Positions 44,435 through 52,691 of a stretch of DNA of 64,000 bases are shown one piece after another. The notes under the pieces are model-generated. The model did not search any database, had not been told where the DNA came from, and was given only the letters and a program-made list of their open reading frames with translations. The stretch comes from Lachnoanaerobaculum sp. OBRC5-5 (GTDB lineage Bacteria; Bacillota; Clostridia; Lachnospirales; Lachnospiraceae), in contig NZ_JH815185.1 of NCBI RefSeq assembly GCF_000296385.1, positions 842,013-906,012 of the forward strand, given 5' to 3'. The position numbers and the translations under genes are program-made. Position 1 is the first letter of the stretch; each line of letters starts with the position of its first letter.

Positions 44435-46159
44435 TTAATCCGCCTCCGTCATTATCTGTGAACTGTATATTTCCCTGTAGATAGGATTATTCTTCAAAAG
44501 TTCTTCATGAGTACCGATACCTACAATTTTTCCGTCATCCAGTACTATTATTCTGTCGGCACTTTTTATTGAAACTATTCTTTGGCTGACTATAAAAGTT
44601 GTAATATTTTTTATCTCTTTAATTGCCCTTCTGAGTCTTGAATCAGTGGCATAGTCAAGTGCTGAAGATGAATCGTCAAGTATAAGTATTCCCGCTCTTT
44701 TTACAAGACTTCTTGCAATGGAAAGCCTCTGTTTTTGACCTCCGGAAAAATTATTTCCATACATTGCTACTTCAGAATCAAGCTTGCCTTCTTTTGAGTT
44801 TATTACATCTGTTGCCTGAGCAATATCCGCGGCTTTATACAATTCTTCATCAGTTGCACTCTCATCTCCCCAAAGCAGATTGTTTCTTATATTTCCTCTA
44901 AAAAGTCTTGACTTTTGCTCAACCAAAGCCACATTTTTTCTTAGAGAATCTAAAGTGTACTCTTTTATATCTCTACCCGCAATTTTTATACTGCCTCTGC
45001 TTATATCATAAAATCTTGGAATTAGATTTATAAGAGAGCTCTTTCCTGAACCCGTACCGCCGATTATACCTATGGTTTCTCCCTTTCTTACAGAGAATGT
45101 TATATCTGAAATCGCCTCTTCTTTTGATTTTGGATATGCGAATCCCACGTTTTCAAAAGTTATTATATCTCCGTCAAAATCATTTAAGACAAGTTCACTG
45201 TTACCACCATTTATAGAAGACTTTATATCAAATATCTCATTTATTCTCTTGGCACAGGCACTAGCCTTTGCTAAAAGTATTATGAGATTTGCAAACTTTA
45301 CAAGCTCAACAAGTATCTGTGACATATAATTTATAAGAGCAACTACCTGACCGGTAGTGAGATTACCTATATTTACCTGTATACCTCCTGCCTGAAGTAT
45401 GGCTACTATACCTAAGTTAACTATAACATAAGTAAGAGGATTTAAAAGTGCGGATATATTTCCCACCCTTACCTGATCTTTGTAGAGATCCTCTGTCGCA
45501 ATATCATATTCACCGATTTCACTTCTTTCTTTTGAAAAGGCGCGAATCACTCTGATACCTGTAAGATTTTCTCCTGTTTTTCCAAGTACCTTATCAAGCT
45601 TTCTTTGTACATTTCTATAGAGTCCTATACTCTTGGACATTATGAGTGCAACTATTATTGATAATATTAATATTACAATAAATGCAATCAGTGACATTTT
45701 AGCATCTATATTAAAAGACATTATAAATGCACCTGCAACTATAAATGGCGACCTCAAAACCAACCTGAAAAATCTGTTTACACCGTTTTGTACCTGATCA
45801 CTGTCATTTGTTATTCTGGTTACCAAAGTTTCTCTTCCAAGTATATCAGTCTCTGCATGTGAAAACTGTAAAATATGAGCAAACAAATCATCTCTAAGTT
45901 TTGTTCCGAAACCGGTTGCAGCCTTTGCACTGAAATACTGTGCAACTATAGCTGATGTAAGCCCTATTACAGCTAATGTCACAAGCAGGATTCCCATCTT
46001 TATAATATAATTTGAATCTTTATTTCCTATTCCGATATCAATAATTTTTGCTATAACAAGCGGTACCAAAAGTTCAAATGCCGCCTCCAAAAATTTAAAT
46101 AATGGTGCAAGAACAGACTCAACTTTATAATCTTTTAAATATCTAACCAGTCTAAGCAT
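44435..46159 (-). CDS. ABC exporter half with degenerate ATPase site
   Basis: 574 aa, same layout: membrane part ~1-310, ABC domain ~335-574. Walker A GGTGSGKSSLINLI and signature FSGGQKQ are normal, but the catalytic Glu after Walker B is Asp (LILDDSSSALD) and the H-loop His is Gln (IVSQRIVSI). These are the changes seen in the degenerate subunit of heterodimeric exporters. It probably provides the normal signature motif to the partner site while its own catalytic residues cannot hydrolyse. Ribosome binding site TAGGAGG. First gene of the two-gene unit. Confidence 0.93.
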   Translation of the reverse strand: MLRLVRYLKDYKVESVLAPLFKFLEAAFELLVPLVIAKIIDIGIGNKDSNYIIKMGILLVTLAVIGLTSAIVAQYFSAKAATGFGTKLRDDLFAHILQFSHAETDILGRETLVTRITNDSDQVQNGVNRFFRLVLRSPFIVAGAFIMSFNIDAKMSLIAFIVILILSIIVALIMSKSIGLYRNVQRKLDKVLGKTGENLTGIRVIRAFSKERSEIGEYDIATEDLYKDQVRVGNISALLNPLTYVIVNLGIVAILQAGGIQVNIGNLTTGQVVALINYMSQILVELVKFANLIILLAKASACAKRINEIFDIKSSINGGNSELVLNDFDGDIITFENVGFAYPKSKEEAISDITFSVRKGETIGIIGGTGSGKSSLINLIPRFYDISRGSIKIAGRDIKEYTLDSLRKNVALVEQKSRLFRGNIRNNLLWGDESATDEELYKAADIAQATDVINSKEGKLDSEVAMYGNNFSGGQKQRLSIARSLVKRAGILILDDSSSALDYATDSRLRRAIKEIKNITTFIVSQRIVSIKSADRIIVLDDGKIVGIGTHEELLKNNPIYREIYSSQIMTEAD

Positions 46160-46274
46160 AATCCTCCTATCTGTTTGCGTACAATTTCTTTATGATAATG
46201 CTTTTTTAACAGATTGTCAAAGTAAAAGGCATATATTTATAATGTGTTTTTCATTATAAATATATGCCTGAAAT

Positions 46275-47108
46275 TTATCCCATCAAAGATGATACAAAAT
46301 ACCATACAAGCACTACAAGTCCAAGACCGATTCTGTAGTAACCGAAGAATTTAAAATCATTTTTCTTTATCCAGTTCAATAAGAAACTTATAGAGAAAAC
46401 AGATACCACAAATGCAACTATCATTCCAAGTAAAAGATATACAACTTCCGCTGCAGTATAGTGGAAACCGAATTTAACCAGTTTCAAAAGGCTTGCACCG
46501 AACATTATCGGTATACTTAAGAAAAAAGAAAACTCAGCCGATACGGCTCTTGAAGCTCCTAAAATCATGCCGCCTATAATAGTCGCCCCTGACCTTGATG
46601 TTCCCGGTATAAGTGCAAGCACCTGAAAGAATCCGATAAATAAAGCGGTCTGATAATCTATTGCATGAACGCTTTTGATACTGTCAATCCTCTTTTTATT
46701 GGAATTTTCTATCATAATAAATAAAATTCCATAGATAATCAGTGCCATAGATACCACAAATCCGTTATAAAGATGTGCATCCAGCCAGTCATCAATTAAA
46801 AACCCAAGCATAGCAGCCGGCAAACATGCAATAATAATCTTCTTCCACAATTCAATGGTAAGTCTTCTCATCTTTGAACTTTTACCCCTGCTGAACGGAT
46901 TCAGCTTTTTAAAATATAAAACCACAACAGCCAAAATAGCACCAAGCTGTATAACCACCATAAACATTGATTTGAATTCTGTGCTTGCATTAAGTCTGAT
47001 AAGCTCATCAATCAAAATCATATGACCTGTGGAACTTATAGGCAACCATTCCGTTATACCCTCTACAATACCGATAATTATGACCTTGAGTATCTCCAGT
47101 ATATTCAT
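46275..47108 (-). CDS. uppP: Undecaprenyl-diphosphatase UppP (BacA)
   Basis: 277 aa, about eight membrane helices. The family motifs are complete: GIVEGITEWLPISSTGHMILI near residue 15 and PGTSRSGATIIGGMILGASRAVSAEFSFFLSIP near residue 165. It removes a phosphate from undecaprenyl diphosphate, recycling the lipid carrier for peptidoglycan and confers low-level bacitracin resistance. ATG at 47108 after AAAGGA; a further in-frame ATG at 47123 has a weaker site. It lies downstream of ung, with 24 bases between. Confidence 0.95.
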   Translation of the reverse strand: MNILEILKVIIIGIVEGITEWLPISSTGHMILIDELIRLNASTEFKSMFMVVIQLGAILAVVVLYFKKLNPFSRGKSSKMRRLTIELWKKIIIACLPAAMLGFLIDDWLDAHLYNGFVVSMALIIYGILFIMIENSNKKRIDSIKSVHAIDYQTALFIGFFQVLALIPGTSRSGATIIGGMILGASRAVSAEFSFFLSIPIMFGASLLKLVKFGFHYTAAEVVYLLLGMIVAFVVSVFSISFLLNWIKKNDFKFFGYYRIGLGLVVLVWYFVSSLMG

Positions 47109-47132
47109 ACTAATCCTTTCCATATTTATCTT

Positions 47133-47810
47133 CTAAATATTCTCTATCTGCCAATCAATCGGCGATATATTATTTTTTATCAAAAATTCATTTGCTTTTG
47201 AAAAATGTTTACATCCGAAAAAACCTCTATATGCGGAAAGCGGACTTGGATGCACAGTCTTTAATACCAAATGCTTAGGGTTATTCAGCATCTTAGCTTT
47301 TGATATTGCGGCACTTCCCCATAACATAAACACAATAGGTCTGTCCGTCTCATTTATAATATTTATTATCGCATCTGTAAAATTCTCCCAGCCCTTTCCC
47401 TGATGTGAAAAGGCTTTATGAGCTCTTACTGTCAGTATGGTATTAAGTAAAAGCACGCCCTGTTCAGTCCATTTTAACAAATTTCCGTTATTAGGTATAT
47501 ATGTACCTACATCGTCATGAAGCTCTTTATATATATTTACAAGAGATGGCGGAATTTTCTTTTGAGACTTAGGTACTGAAAAAGATAAACCATGTGCCTG
47601 ATTTTCTCCATGATAAGGGTCCTGTCCCAAAATCACAACTTTAATATTTGATAAAGGTGTAAGATGTAATGCCTCAAATATCTTATATGCCGGCGGAAAT
47701 ACCGTATGTGTACTGTACTCCTCTTTTACAAATTCATACAAACTTCTGTAGTATGGTTTTTTAAACTCTCCGCTAAGTACTTCCTTCCACTCTCCGGTCA
47801 ATTCACTCAT
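47133..47810 (-). CDS. ung: Uracil-DNA glycosylase, family 1
   Basis: 225 aa, full length. Catalytic water-activating motif GQDPYHG with Asp64, FSVPKSQKKIPPSLVNIYKEL, LLLNTILTVRA, and the DNA-intercalation motif HPSPLSAYRGF near residue 190 with catalytic His. It removes uracil from DNA to start base excision repair. It shares the strand and short spacing with uppP; a joint transcript is likely. Confidence 0.97.
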   Translation of the reverse strand: MSELTGEWKEVLSGEFKKPYYRSLYEFVKEEYSTHTVFPPAYKIFEALHLTPLSNIKVVILGQDPYHGENQAHGLSFSVPKSQKKIPPSLVNIYKELHDDVGTYIPNNGNLLKWTEQGVLLLNTILTVRAHKAFSHQGKGWENFTDAIINIINETDRPIVFMLWGSAAISKAKMLNNPKHLVLKTVHPSPLSAYRGFFGCKHFSKANEFLIKNNISPIDWQIENI

Positions 47811-47934
47811 ATATAATACCCCGATTACTTCGTTTTTTAAAGTATATAGTTTATTCTATCATAGCTAATTGTCCTATACAAGGTTTTAAATAATGTCAAT
47901 TATGCTAATTTAATGTTAAACAAATAAAATTTAT

Positions 47935-47990
47935 TAACTTCTATTAAGTTAGTCTTACCTATTTACAAGCAATATACTTTGCCTTATAAT
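47935..47990 (+). promoter_or_regulatory. Promoter and inverted repeat before DUF364 gene
   Basis: TTTACA at 47962-47967 and TATAAT at 47985-47990 are separated by 17 bases. Just upstream lies TAACTT-N5-AAGTTA (47935-47951), a possible operator. No ligand or regulator is suggested by sequence. Confidence 0.55.
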
Positions 47991-48055
47991 TATTTTGCAG
48001 CAGTAAATTGTATGCATTTTAATATTAATGTATTTACTTTTAATAAAGGAGAATT

Positions 48056-48901
48056 ATGAAGGATATTAAAAGAATACTGGAGCTCAATCTTGCTCTGTAT
48101 AAGAAATATGATATTCCCATAGCCAATTTGGAAGAATTTGTCTTCGGATTCAAATGGGCAATGGCTATTGATAATAATCAAAAAATAAGTTTTGCACTCA
48201 GAATAGGTAATGAAAAGCCTATAGCTGAATATGAGTCTATCATAAGAGAGCTTATAGGCAAGCCTTTAGATCAATGTATTGTTGAACTTTTACTTAAAGA
48301 AGATGAAACACTTCGTACTATACTTGTTGTACTTAGCAATTTGATGAGCAAACCTTTAAACACCGTTGAGCTTCTAAAAGACAGAGGTATTGAGCGTAGC
48401 GAAGGTCTTAATTTTAAATATGATGTAAAGGATATGAAGGTAGGACTTATAGGATATGGTGTTTATATCAGATTTTTCCTTAACAAATGTAAGGAATTCC
48501 ATGCATTTGATCTACTTCCTGAAAAGCAGATTCTAAGCTATCATATATCAAAGGACAGTACGGAAGTTTATCCTAAAAATATTTATTTCCACCTTGGAGA
48601 AGATGCTCTGAGGCATAAGGACGTGCTTAAGGATCTTGATATAATTATTATGTCAGGTTCCACTCTTGTAAATAACTCATACCTTGATATATTAAATGCC
48701 TGTACCAATGCAAAAATAAAAGGAATATACGGTCCAAGCAGTGAGCTTTCACCTGACTACCTTTTTGAAGCAGGTTATAATTATATTTTCAGTATGAATG
48801 CAAAAGACTCTAAAACATATCTTGACTGCTCATTTGCAGCTATTCCTAACTTTGAAACATTTGAAGTTATGGATCTTTATGAATTGAAAAAGATAAATTA
48901 A
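48056..48901 (+). CDS. DUF364 family protein (putative heavy-metal chelation)
   Basis: 281 aa, cytoplasmic. The C-terminal half is Rossmann-like with MKVGLIGYGVYIRFFLNKC and IIIMSGSTLVNNSYLDILNAC and IYGPSSELSPDYLFEAGYNYIFS, matching DUF364, a family proposed to bind metals and often linked to nickel, iron or molybdenum handling. The N-terminal half has the DUF4213-like pattern typical of the longer members. Ribosome binding site AAGGAGA. It stands alone with its own promoter and terminator, so no operon partner reveals its ligand. Confidence 0.8.
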   Translation: MKDIKRILELNLALYKKYDIPIANLEEFVFGFKWAMAIDNNQKISFALRIGNEKPIAEYESIIRELIGKPLDQCIVELLLKEDETLRTILVVLSNLMSKPLNTVELLKDRGIERSEGLNFKYDVKDMKVGLIGYGVYIRFFLNKCKEFHAFDLLPEKQILSYHISKDSTEVYPKNIYFHLGEDALRHKDVLKDLDIIIMSGSTLVNNSYLDILNACTNAKIKGIYGPSSELSPDYLFEAGYNYIFSMNAKDSKTYLDCSFAAIPNFETFEVMDLYELKKIN

Positions 48902-48905
48902 ACCT

Positions 48906-48943
48906 GAAAACGCCCCGGATAACTTAATATTCGGGGTGTTTTT
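48906..48943 (+). terminator. Terminator of the DUF364 gene
   Basis: AAAACGCCCCG pairs with CGGGGTGTTTT, loop of about 14 bases, followed by Ts. On the minus strand it also ends the thiamine-precursor importer operon. Confidence 0.88.
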
Positions 48944-48953
48944 ATATCCGGTT

Positions 48954-49715
48954 TTATGTATTACCGCTTTCAAGGCAACCTATTACAGACTTTTTATAGT
49001 CCAAAAACTCTTTTGTAAGCTTAAAAGAATTATCTCTTACCGAGGTTTCTATTTTTATCTCCGTTTTTATACCTCCGTCTCCAAGAATATAAATTCTGTC
49101 CGACAGAAGTATCGCCTCGTCCACATCATGGGTTATAAATATGGTAGAAGTTTTATATTTTCTTCTCATATTCATATACCAGTCATGCATCTCATCCTTT
49201 GTAATGGCATCCAGTGCGGAAAATGGCTCATCAAGTAAAGAAACATCTTTTGAAAAAAGATATGTCCTTAAAAGTGCAATTCTTTGCCTCATACCTCCTG
49301 AGAGTTCTTTAGGATATTTCTTTGCATAGGCATCCAGCTTAAACTCTTTTAACATTTCATTTGCCTTTACCAATGCATCCGCTTTCTTTTCCTTTTTTAT
49401 CAAAAGAGGAAGTGCCACATTCTCTTCTATCGTCATATAAGGCAGCAAAAGGTCTTTTTGAAATGAATAGCTTATAATCCCTGATTTACCTGTGATATCC
49501 TCTCCTCTATATATTACCTTTCCTGCATCGGGCTTTAACAGTCCTGCTATTATATTGAATAATGTACTCTTTCCGCTTCCGCTTACTCCAAGAAGTGAAA
49601 CCAACTCATTATCTTTAAGTTCGATATCTACATTTGAAATAATCTGTCTTTCATCATATCCGAAGCTTACATTTCTTACTTCTAAAATAACCTCACTATT
49701 TTGTGATGAATTCAT
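48954..49715 (-). CDS. thiZ: ABC transporter ATPase, thiamine-precursor (HMP) type
   Basis: About 253 aa. Single ABC domain: Walker A GVSGSGKSTLFNIIAG, signature ELSGGMRQR, Walker B VSLLDEPFSALD and H-loop FITHDVDEAI. It belongs to the nitrate/sulfonate/taurine (NrtD/SsuB) subclass used with NMT1/THI5-like binding proteins. ATG at 49715 is chosen; TTG at 49721 is possible and better spaced from GGGAG. It overlaps the binding-protein gene by about 20 bases and is the last gene of a four-gene, TPP-riboswitch-controlled operon. Confidence 0.9.
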   Translation of the reverse strand: MNSSQNSEVILEVRNVSFGYDERQIISNVDIELKDNELVSLLGVSGSGKSTLFNIIAGLLKPDAGKVIYRGEDITGKSGIISYSFQKDLLLPYMTIEENVALPLLIKKEKKADALVKANEMLKEFKLDAYAKKYPKELSGGMRQRIALLRTYLFSKDVSLLDEPFSALDAITKDEMHDWYMNMRRKYKTSTIFITHDVDEAILLSDRIYILGDGGIKTEIKIETSVRDNSFKLTKEFLDYKKSVIGCLESGNT

Positions 49716-50700
49716 TATCAAGTCCCGCTCCCTCGTCTATAGGGTTTTCTAAAAGGTTGTTCTCATTTAGCCATTTATAAAATTCTCCCCATCTGTCGGC
49801 ATCAATATACCCCCATGGAGTACCTTCATCGATGTATTGAGCTGATAAATACTCCTGAGATGCCATAGCAAGATTTTTATCTATCTCAGGTGCATATTTT
49901 AACAGTATTTCCGCAGACTCCTTCGGATTTCCTGCAGCAAACTCGTATCCTTTTTTTGTAGCCTCAAGAAAGCTCTTAACCGTGTCCTTATCATTTTTTA
50001 TCATATCATCATTTGTAAAAATTACAGGTGTATAATAGTCAAATGTTGGATTTATATCTTTAAAAGCAAAATAATCAAATTCAAATCCTTTGACATTTGC
50101 TGCAATACCTGCCCATCCATAATATACCCAGATAGCGTCTACCTGTTTGCTGCTAAGTGCAGATACCTCATCTGTAACTGTTGAGGGTATAAGATTTACC
50201 TTGCTGAAATCTCCACCGTCCTTTTCAACTACATTTTTTAACATAGCTTTTTCTATAGGCATATCCCATGTCGCATAATTTTTACCTTCAAGTCCCTTAG
50301 GTGATGTAATTCCGTCATCTTTTCTTGACATTATTCCTGAAGTATTATGCTGTGTTATAGCTGCAACCGCCTTTATAGGAAGCGCATTGTCTCCTGAAAG
50401 TGCTCCTGCCATAGTATCCTGAAAGGATACGCCAAAGTTTGCCTTACCGCTTGCAACAAGTACTTCCGCACCGTCCTCAGGCGGTTGAACTATTTCAAGT
50501 TCAATTCCTGCATCCTTATAGTATCCCTTCTCCATTGCAACATAAAATCCTGTATGATTTGTATTCGGCGTCCAATCAAGTACCAAAGTCAGCTTTTTAC
50601 TGCCGGTTTCTGTATTCTTTTTACTCCCACAGGCAGTACTTCCCAAAACCAAAGCACCTACGCTTAATGCGACAAATAAATTCTTAATTACTTTTTTCAT
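49696..50700 (-). CDS. thiY: NMT1/THI5-like substrate-binding lipoprotein (ThiY)
   Basis: 334 aa. Lipoprotein signal peptide with lipobox near residue 25 (LGSTACGS). The body begins LTLVLDWTPNTNHTGFYVAMEKGYYKDAGIELEIVQPPEDG, the hallmark of THI5/NMT1-type binding proteins, which recognise pyrimidine precursors of thiamine such as N-formyl-4-amino-5-aminomethyl-2-methylpyrimidine or HMP. It feeds the adjacent ThiX/ThiZ transporter. It overlaps the start of thiX by 17 bases. The riboswitch upstream confirms the thiamine link. Confidence 0.92.
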   Translation of the reverse strand: MKKVIKNLFVALSVGALVLGSTACGSKKNTETGSKKLTLVLDWTPNTNHTGFYVAMEKGYYKDAGIELEIVQPPEDGAEVLVASGKANFGVSFQDTMAGALSGDNALPIKAVAAITQHNTSGIMSRKDDGITSPKGLEGKNYATWDMPIEKAMLKNVVEKDGGDFSKVNLIPSTVTDEVSALSSKQVDAIWVYYGWAGIAANVKGFEFDYFAFKDINPTFDYYTPVIFTNDDMIKNDKDTVKSFLEATKKGYEFAAGNPKESAEILLKYAPEIDKNLAMASQEYLSAQYIDEGTPWGYIDADRWGEFYKWLNENNLLENPIDEGAGLDNEFITK

Positions 50701-51448
50701 GTTTCTCCTCCCATGGCATGGATATCTTCTCCAAAATATCCACCGCCTTTAATAATAATAAACTAAGTATAGATATAATAATTATAACTGCAAACATCTT
50801 GTCAAAGGCATATGCCTTTCTTACCCTTGTCATATATACGCCAAGACCTCTAAATCCACCAAGCCATTCAGATATTACACCTCCTACTACAGAGTATGAA
50901 GCTGAAATCTTCAATGCCGCAAAAAATTTTCCCATAGATGAAGGCAGCTTTATAAATTTATAAATATCAATTTCGCTTGCACCCATAGACTTTAAAAGGT
51001 TTATCTCATCTTTGTCCGTACTCTTAAAACTTTCAAGTACACCTATCGTAATAGGGAAAAAAGTCACAAGTACTATCAGTATAATTTTAGGCAAAAGATC
51101 ATATCCGAACCATAATACCAAAAGCGGTGCAATTGCTATTGTAGGAATCGTTTGGCTGATAATAATAATCGGATAAAAGGTTTTATAAAGTTTTGAAAAT
51201 CTGTCCATTAACAATGCAAATAAAAGTCCCAGTAGCACTCCTACTGTCAGTCCAAGCATACTTTCAAGCAGCGTATACAAAAGATGATACATGAGTAATG
51301 AAAAATCTTCTACCAATGCACTTACTATCTGCACAGGTGAAGGCATAAGATATCCCGGTATTATTTGTAGGCTGCAAAGCATCTGCCAGATCAACAAAAA
51401 TAAAACACCAAATCCGATCGGGTATATACTGTCTCTTTTATTTTTCAT
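50684..51448 (-). CDS. thiX: ABC transporter permease, thiamine-precursor type (ThiX)
   Basis: 254 aa, six membrane helices. BPD_transp_1 domain with LTVGVLLGLLFALLMDRFS and an EAA-like loop near residues 170-190 (LKSMGASEIDIYKFIKLPSSMGKFFAALKISAS). SsuC/TauC-like subclass, matching the binding protein and ATPase downstream. It starts inside the 3' end of the upstream thiamine-binding gene (11-base overlap), so the operon is translationally coupled. Confidence 0.9.
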   Translation of the reverse strand: MKNKRDSIYPIGFGVLFLLIWQMLCSLQIIPGYLMPSPVQIVSALVEDFSLLMYHLLYTLLESMLGLTVGVLLGLLFALLMDRFSKLYKTFYPIIIISQTIPTIAIAPLLVLWFGYDLLPKIILIVLVTFFPITIGVLESFKSTDKDEINLLKSMGASEIDIYKFIKLPSSMGKFFAALKISASYSVVGGVISEWLGGFRGLGVYMTRVRKAYAFDKMFAVIIIISILSLLLLKAVDILEKISMPWEEKHEKSN

Positions 51449-51743
51449 CTGTATGGTGTTTTGTCACCTTTCTGTCTATTGTAAGCAAGTCTCCGTCAGG
51501 TTTAAAGCTTACTTTAATATAAGCCATTACCCCCGGTGCACCTGCTCTTATCGCCACATGTTGGCATTCCTTTACAATATCCATAAGTTCGTCATATTCG
51601 CCCTCAATGGTTGTTTCAAAAGGACCGACATAATATTTCAAACCTGTACTCTTTATATATGCTATTACCTCATCTACAATTCTTACTATTTCTTCATTGT
51701 CATATACTTCAGGTAATGTCTGTATAGCTACACTCGCATTCAT
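51438..51743 (-). CDS. Thiamine-binding protein, DUF77/YkoF-half type
   Basis: 101 aa, a single DUF77/YkoF-type domain: NASVAIQTLPE, VDEVIAYIKSTGLKYYVGPFETTIEGEYDELMDIVKECQHVAI. B. subtilis YkoF has two such repeats and binds thiamine and HMP; single-domain members assemble as tetramers. It is the first gene after the TPP riboswitch. ATG at 51743, after GGAGGT; an in-frame TTG at 51755 would overlap that site. Confidence 0.88.
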   Translation of the reverse strand: MNASVAIQTLPEVYDNEEIVRIVDEVIAYIKSTGLKYYVGPFETTIEGEYDELMDIVKECQHVAIRAGAPGVMAYIKVSFKPDGDLLTIDRKVTKHHTDEK

Positions 51744-51753
51744 ATTTACCTCC

Positions 51754-51858
51754 AAAAAAGACTGCTCTACGGCAGTCTTTTTCTTTCCTACGCCGGCATT
51801 ACCCGGATCAGGTTATGGGTTAAGGTAAAAACCTCTCTCAGCCGTATTAGCACCCCTT
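51754..51858 (-). ncRNA. TPP riboswitch with terminator
   Basis: On the minus strand the aptamer (about 51858 to 51785) has the conserved GGGGTGC, CTGAGA and ACCTGATC, GGGTAATGCCGGCGTAGG elements of the thi-box. It is followed by a rho-independent hairpin (arms AAAGACTGC and GCAGTCTTT, T-run, 51785-51754) ending right at the ribosome binding site of the first gene. When TPP is bound transcription should stop; when TPP is low the thiamine-precursor importer is made. Confidence 0.95.
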
Positions 51859-51873
51859 CAAATATTTACTTTG

Positions 51874-51901
51874 ATTATAATACGAATCCAAAAAAATTCA
51901 A
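51874..51901 (-). promoter_or_regulatory. Promoter of the thiamine-precursor importer
   Basis: On the minus strand TTGAAT (51901-51896) and TATAAT (51879-51874), spacer 16 bases, upstream of the TPP aptamer. Confidence 0.7.
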
Positions 51902-51933
51902 TCAAATTTTTTATAAAAAATAAAAACTTTTAG

Positions 51934-51962
51934 TTGACAGATTAGAGCTTAACTGGTATAGT
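51934..51962 (+). promoter_or_regulatory. Promoter of the tRNA cluster
   Basis: Consensus TTGACA at 51934-51939 and TATAGT at 51957-51962 with a 17-base spacer, about 17 bases ahead of the first tRNA. Confidence 0.8.
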
Positions 51963-51979
51963 ATCAAAGTACCTTACAG

Positions 51980-52050
51980 AGGGGAATAGTTCAATGGTAG
52001 AGCAACGGTCTCCAAAACCGTAAATGGGGGTTCGAGCCCCTCTTCCCCTG
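51980..52050 (+). tRNA. tRNA-Trp (CCA)
   Basis: Cloverleaf with acceptor AGGGGAA/TTCCCCT, anticodon loop CTCCAAA (anticodon CCA, reads UGG), T-loop GTTCGAG and discriminator G. No CCA end is encoded. Confidence 0.95.
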
Positions 52051-52060
52051 CTTTAAATCT

Positions 52061-52134
52061 CGAGGTGTGGCTCAGTTTGGTGGAGTGCAGCGTTCGGGAC
52101 GCTGAGGTCGCAAGTTCGAATCTTGTCACCTCGA
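52061..52134 (+). tRNA. tRNA-Pro (CGG)
   Basis: Acceptor CGAGGTG/CACCTCG, anticodon stem CAGCG/CGCTG with loop TTCGGGA (anticodon CGG, reads CCG), T-loop GTTCGAA, discriminator A. No encoded CCA. Confidence 0.95.
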
Positions 52135-52141
52135 TTTATAA

Positions 52142-52213
52142 GGCCAATTGGTCAAGCGGCTAAGACGGCGCCCTCTCACGGCGCAAACCCGGGTTCGATT
52201 CCCGGATTGGTCA
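52142..52213 (+). tRNA. tRNA-Glu (CTC)
   Basis: Acceptor GGCCAAT/ATTGGTC, anticodon stem GCGCC/GGCGC with loop CTCTCAC (anticodon CTC, reads GAG), T-loop GTTCGAT, discriminator A. No encoded CCA. Confidence 0.95.
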
Positions 52214-52215
52214 TT

Positions 52216-52240
52216 AAAGGAAGAGTGAAACTCTTCCTTT
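52216..52240 (+). terminator. Hairpin between tRNA-Glu and tRNA-Thr
   Basis: AAAGGAAGAGT and ACTCTTCCTTT arms with a 3-base loop. The T-run is short, so it may be a partial terminator or processing signal. Confidence 0.55.
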
Positions 52241-52252
52241 ATTCATATATAT

Positions 52253-52325
52253 GCTTGTGTAGCACAGTTGGTAGTGCAACTCATTCGTAATGAGTAGGTC
52301 GTCGGTTCGAGTCCGATCGCGAGCT
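52253..52325 (+). tRNA. tRNA-Thr (CGT)
   Basis: Acceptor GCTTGTG/CGCGAGC (with G-U pairs), anticodon stem ACTCA/TGAGT with loop TTCGTAA (anticodon CGT, reads ACG), T-loop GTTCGAG, discriminator T. No encoded CCA. Confidence 0.94.
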
Positions 52326-52353
52326 TAAAAAAGCTGCCTTTCGGCAGCTTTTT
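52326..52353. terminator. Bidirectional terminator between tRNA cluster and rsfS
   Basis: AAAAAAGCTGCC and GGCAGCTTTTTT arms with a 4-base loop. It ends the tRNA transcript and, on the minus strand, the rsfS operon. Confidence 0.92.
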
Positions 52354-52691
52354 TACATCTCCACTTCTATTCCGTCTCTCCAGATTCTGTCAAGATCATA
52401 GAAAGCTCTGTCTTCTCTAAGGAAAATATGAACAACAATATCTCTGTAATCCAGCAACATCCATGTTGCATTCTTATTTCCTTCTATAGCATGCGGAACA
52501 ATTCCTTCTCTACCTAAAATAAAATCAATCTCATCAGATATAGCCTGAACCTGATTTACATTATTTGCACTGGCTATTATAAAATAATCCGCTACGGAAC
52601 TTACTTTTGTTATATCAATAACCTTGATATCTTCGCCTTTTTTGTCATCAATTATATTATAAATCTTTTTTACAATTTCTTTTATTTCCAT
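52353..52691 (-). CDS. rsfS: Ribosomal silencing factor RsfS
   Basis: 112 aa. DUF143/RsfS pattern: KIYNIIDDKKGEDIKVIDITKVSSVADYFIIASANNVNQVQAISDEI, then EGNKNATWMLLDYRDIVVHIF, AFYDLDRIWRD. It binds ribosomal protein L14 and blocks subunit joining under nutrient limitation. It starts one base after the yqeK stop; downstream lies a strong terminator. Conserved in the nadD-yqeK-rsfS block. Confidence 0.95.
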   Translation of the reverse strand: MEIKEIVKKIYNIIDDKKGEDIKVIDITKVSSVADYFIIASANNVNQVQAISDEIDFILGREGIVPHAIEGNKNATWMLLDYRDIVVHIFLREDRAFYDLDRIWRDGIEVEM

